In this document: piece after piece, positions 14,106-14,555 of the stretch
Position numbering within the stretch: position 1 is the stretch's first letter
Layout of the letters: each line of letters starts with the position of its first letter
From: Bacteroidales bacterium
GTDB taxonomy: Bacteria; Bacteroidota; Bacteroidia; Bacteroidales; UBA3663
Assembly: GCA_030526445.1 (NCBI GenBank)
Contig: JAUNCV010000032.1
Coordinates: 1-14,555, forward strand
DNA length: 14,555 bases
Direction of reading: 5' to 3'
The notes under the pieces: generated by a model
What the model saw: only the letters and a program-made list of their open reading frames with translations
Database searches by the model: none
Told to the model about the DNA's origin: nothing
Made by a program: the position numbers and the translations under genes

Positions 14106-14555
14106 TCGCCCGTCACTTGCGCCTTCGCACGGCAGTAGGCCACCTCAATCAGGCCCGAAACCGATAGGGCAGTAGCCGCTATCATGCTCGAAGGCAGCAG
14201 CCACAGGCCCGCCACCATCAGCACCAGCGTGCTCGCCAAAGCCCACAGGCGGTTGCGCACAATGAGGCTGTATCTGCCCTGCGGAATAAAACAGAACTGC
14301 ATGTATGCGCCCGCTATCAGTCCCGCATATATCGTCACTGTCAATATCAGCAACACTCCATAGGCATCGCTCATCGCTTTTCCTCCCAGCAGCCACACGG
14401 CCGGATAGCCCAACAGGGCCAGGAGAAGCATGCAGCCGATGCCTATCTTGCGTTCATAGCTCAGTATCAGCCCGATGCGTTGGCTCGAAGCATTGGTCAT
14501 CACTTCGGGGAAGAGTGCCTTGTTGATGCTTCCTATCACAAGATTGGGTATCTGT
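14102..14555 (-). CDS. Oligosaccharide flippase family protein, C-terminal part (partial)
   Basis: The leftward frame is open from the window edge to a TAG at 14104-14102, about 150 residues, and its start lies outside the window. It begins QIPNLVIGSINKALFPEV, like the segment that closes the first half of Wzx-type flippases, and continues with about four membrane helices: GIGCMLLLALLGYPAVWLLG, VLLILTVTIYAGLIAGAYMQ, LWALASTLVLMVAGLWLL and SSMIAATALSVSGLIEVAYC. Such proteins move lipid-linked sugars across the inner membrane for O-antigen, capsule or exopolysaccharide. The substrate cannot be told from this part. Its last codon overlaps the stop of the converging barrel gene. Confidence 0.75.
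   Translation of the reverse strand, partial: QIPNLVIGSINKALFPEVMTNASSQRIGLILSYERKIGIGCMLLLALLGYPAVWLLGGKAMSDAYGVLLILTVTIYAGLIAGAYMQFCFIPQGRYSLIVRNRLWALASTLVLMVAGLWLLPSSMIAATALSVSGLIEVAYCRAKAQVTGD

Overview
The window comes from a member of the Bacteroidota, most likely a Prevotella-like Bacteroidales. Four promoter -7 boxes fit the Bacteroidota consensus TAnnTTTG, upstream regions are A/T-rich with almost no Shine-Dalgarno sequences, the electron-transport operon has the order rseC-rnfBCDGEA, and the right side carries a sigma factor / membrane protein / DUF4252 cluster typical of Bacteroidales. These assignments rest on reading motifs and gene order; no database search was run.

Layout. Positions 1-46 hold the first codons of a leftward gene whose promoter diverges from that of the rnf operon. 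Positions 210-6081 are a complete seven-gene rightward operon: rseC followed by rnfB, rnfC, rnfD, rnfG, rnfE and rnfA. It encodes the membrane Rnf complex, which couples electron flow between ferredoxin and NAD to ion pumping. A strong hairpin terminator at 6164-6208 ends it. A new promoter at 6226-6233 starts the branched-chain amino acid operon ilvD-ilvB-ilvN-ilvC (6311-11523), which together covers acetolactate synthase (large and small subunits), ketol-acid reductoisomerase and dihydroxy-acid dehydratase. It ends in a GC-rich terminator at 11554-11590.

A third transcription unit (promoter 11634-11641) has a sigma-70 family (ECF-like) factor, an overlapping single-pass membrane protein that is probably its anti-sigma partner, an exported DUF4252 protein and an exported probable outer-membrane barrel. 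It looks like an envelope-sensing regulon nucleus of unknown signal. The window ends in the C-terminal part of a leftward oligosaccharide flippase, whose stop codon overlaps that of the barrel gene tail to tail.

Most of the window is ordinary core metabolism. The points most worth checking are: an apparent one-base deletion at the start of the sigma factor gene; a 15-codon leader ORF rich in Leu/Ile/Val ahead of ilvD; the uncharacterised sigma/anti-sigma/DUF4252/barrel set; the similar Ala/Lys/Glu tails on RnfB and RnfC; and the absence of the acyl-ACP thioesterase gene that often sits between ilvN and ilvC in this group. No RNA genes, mobile elements or CRISPR arrays were seen.
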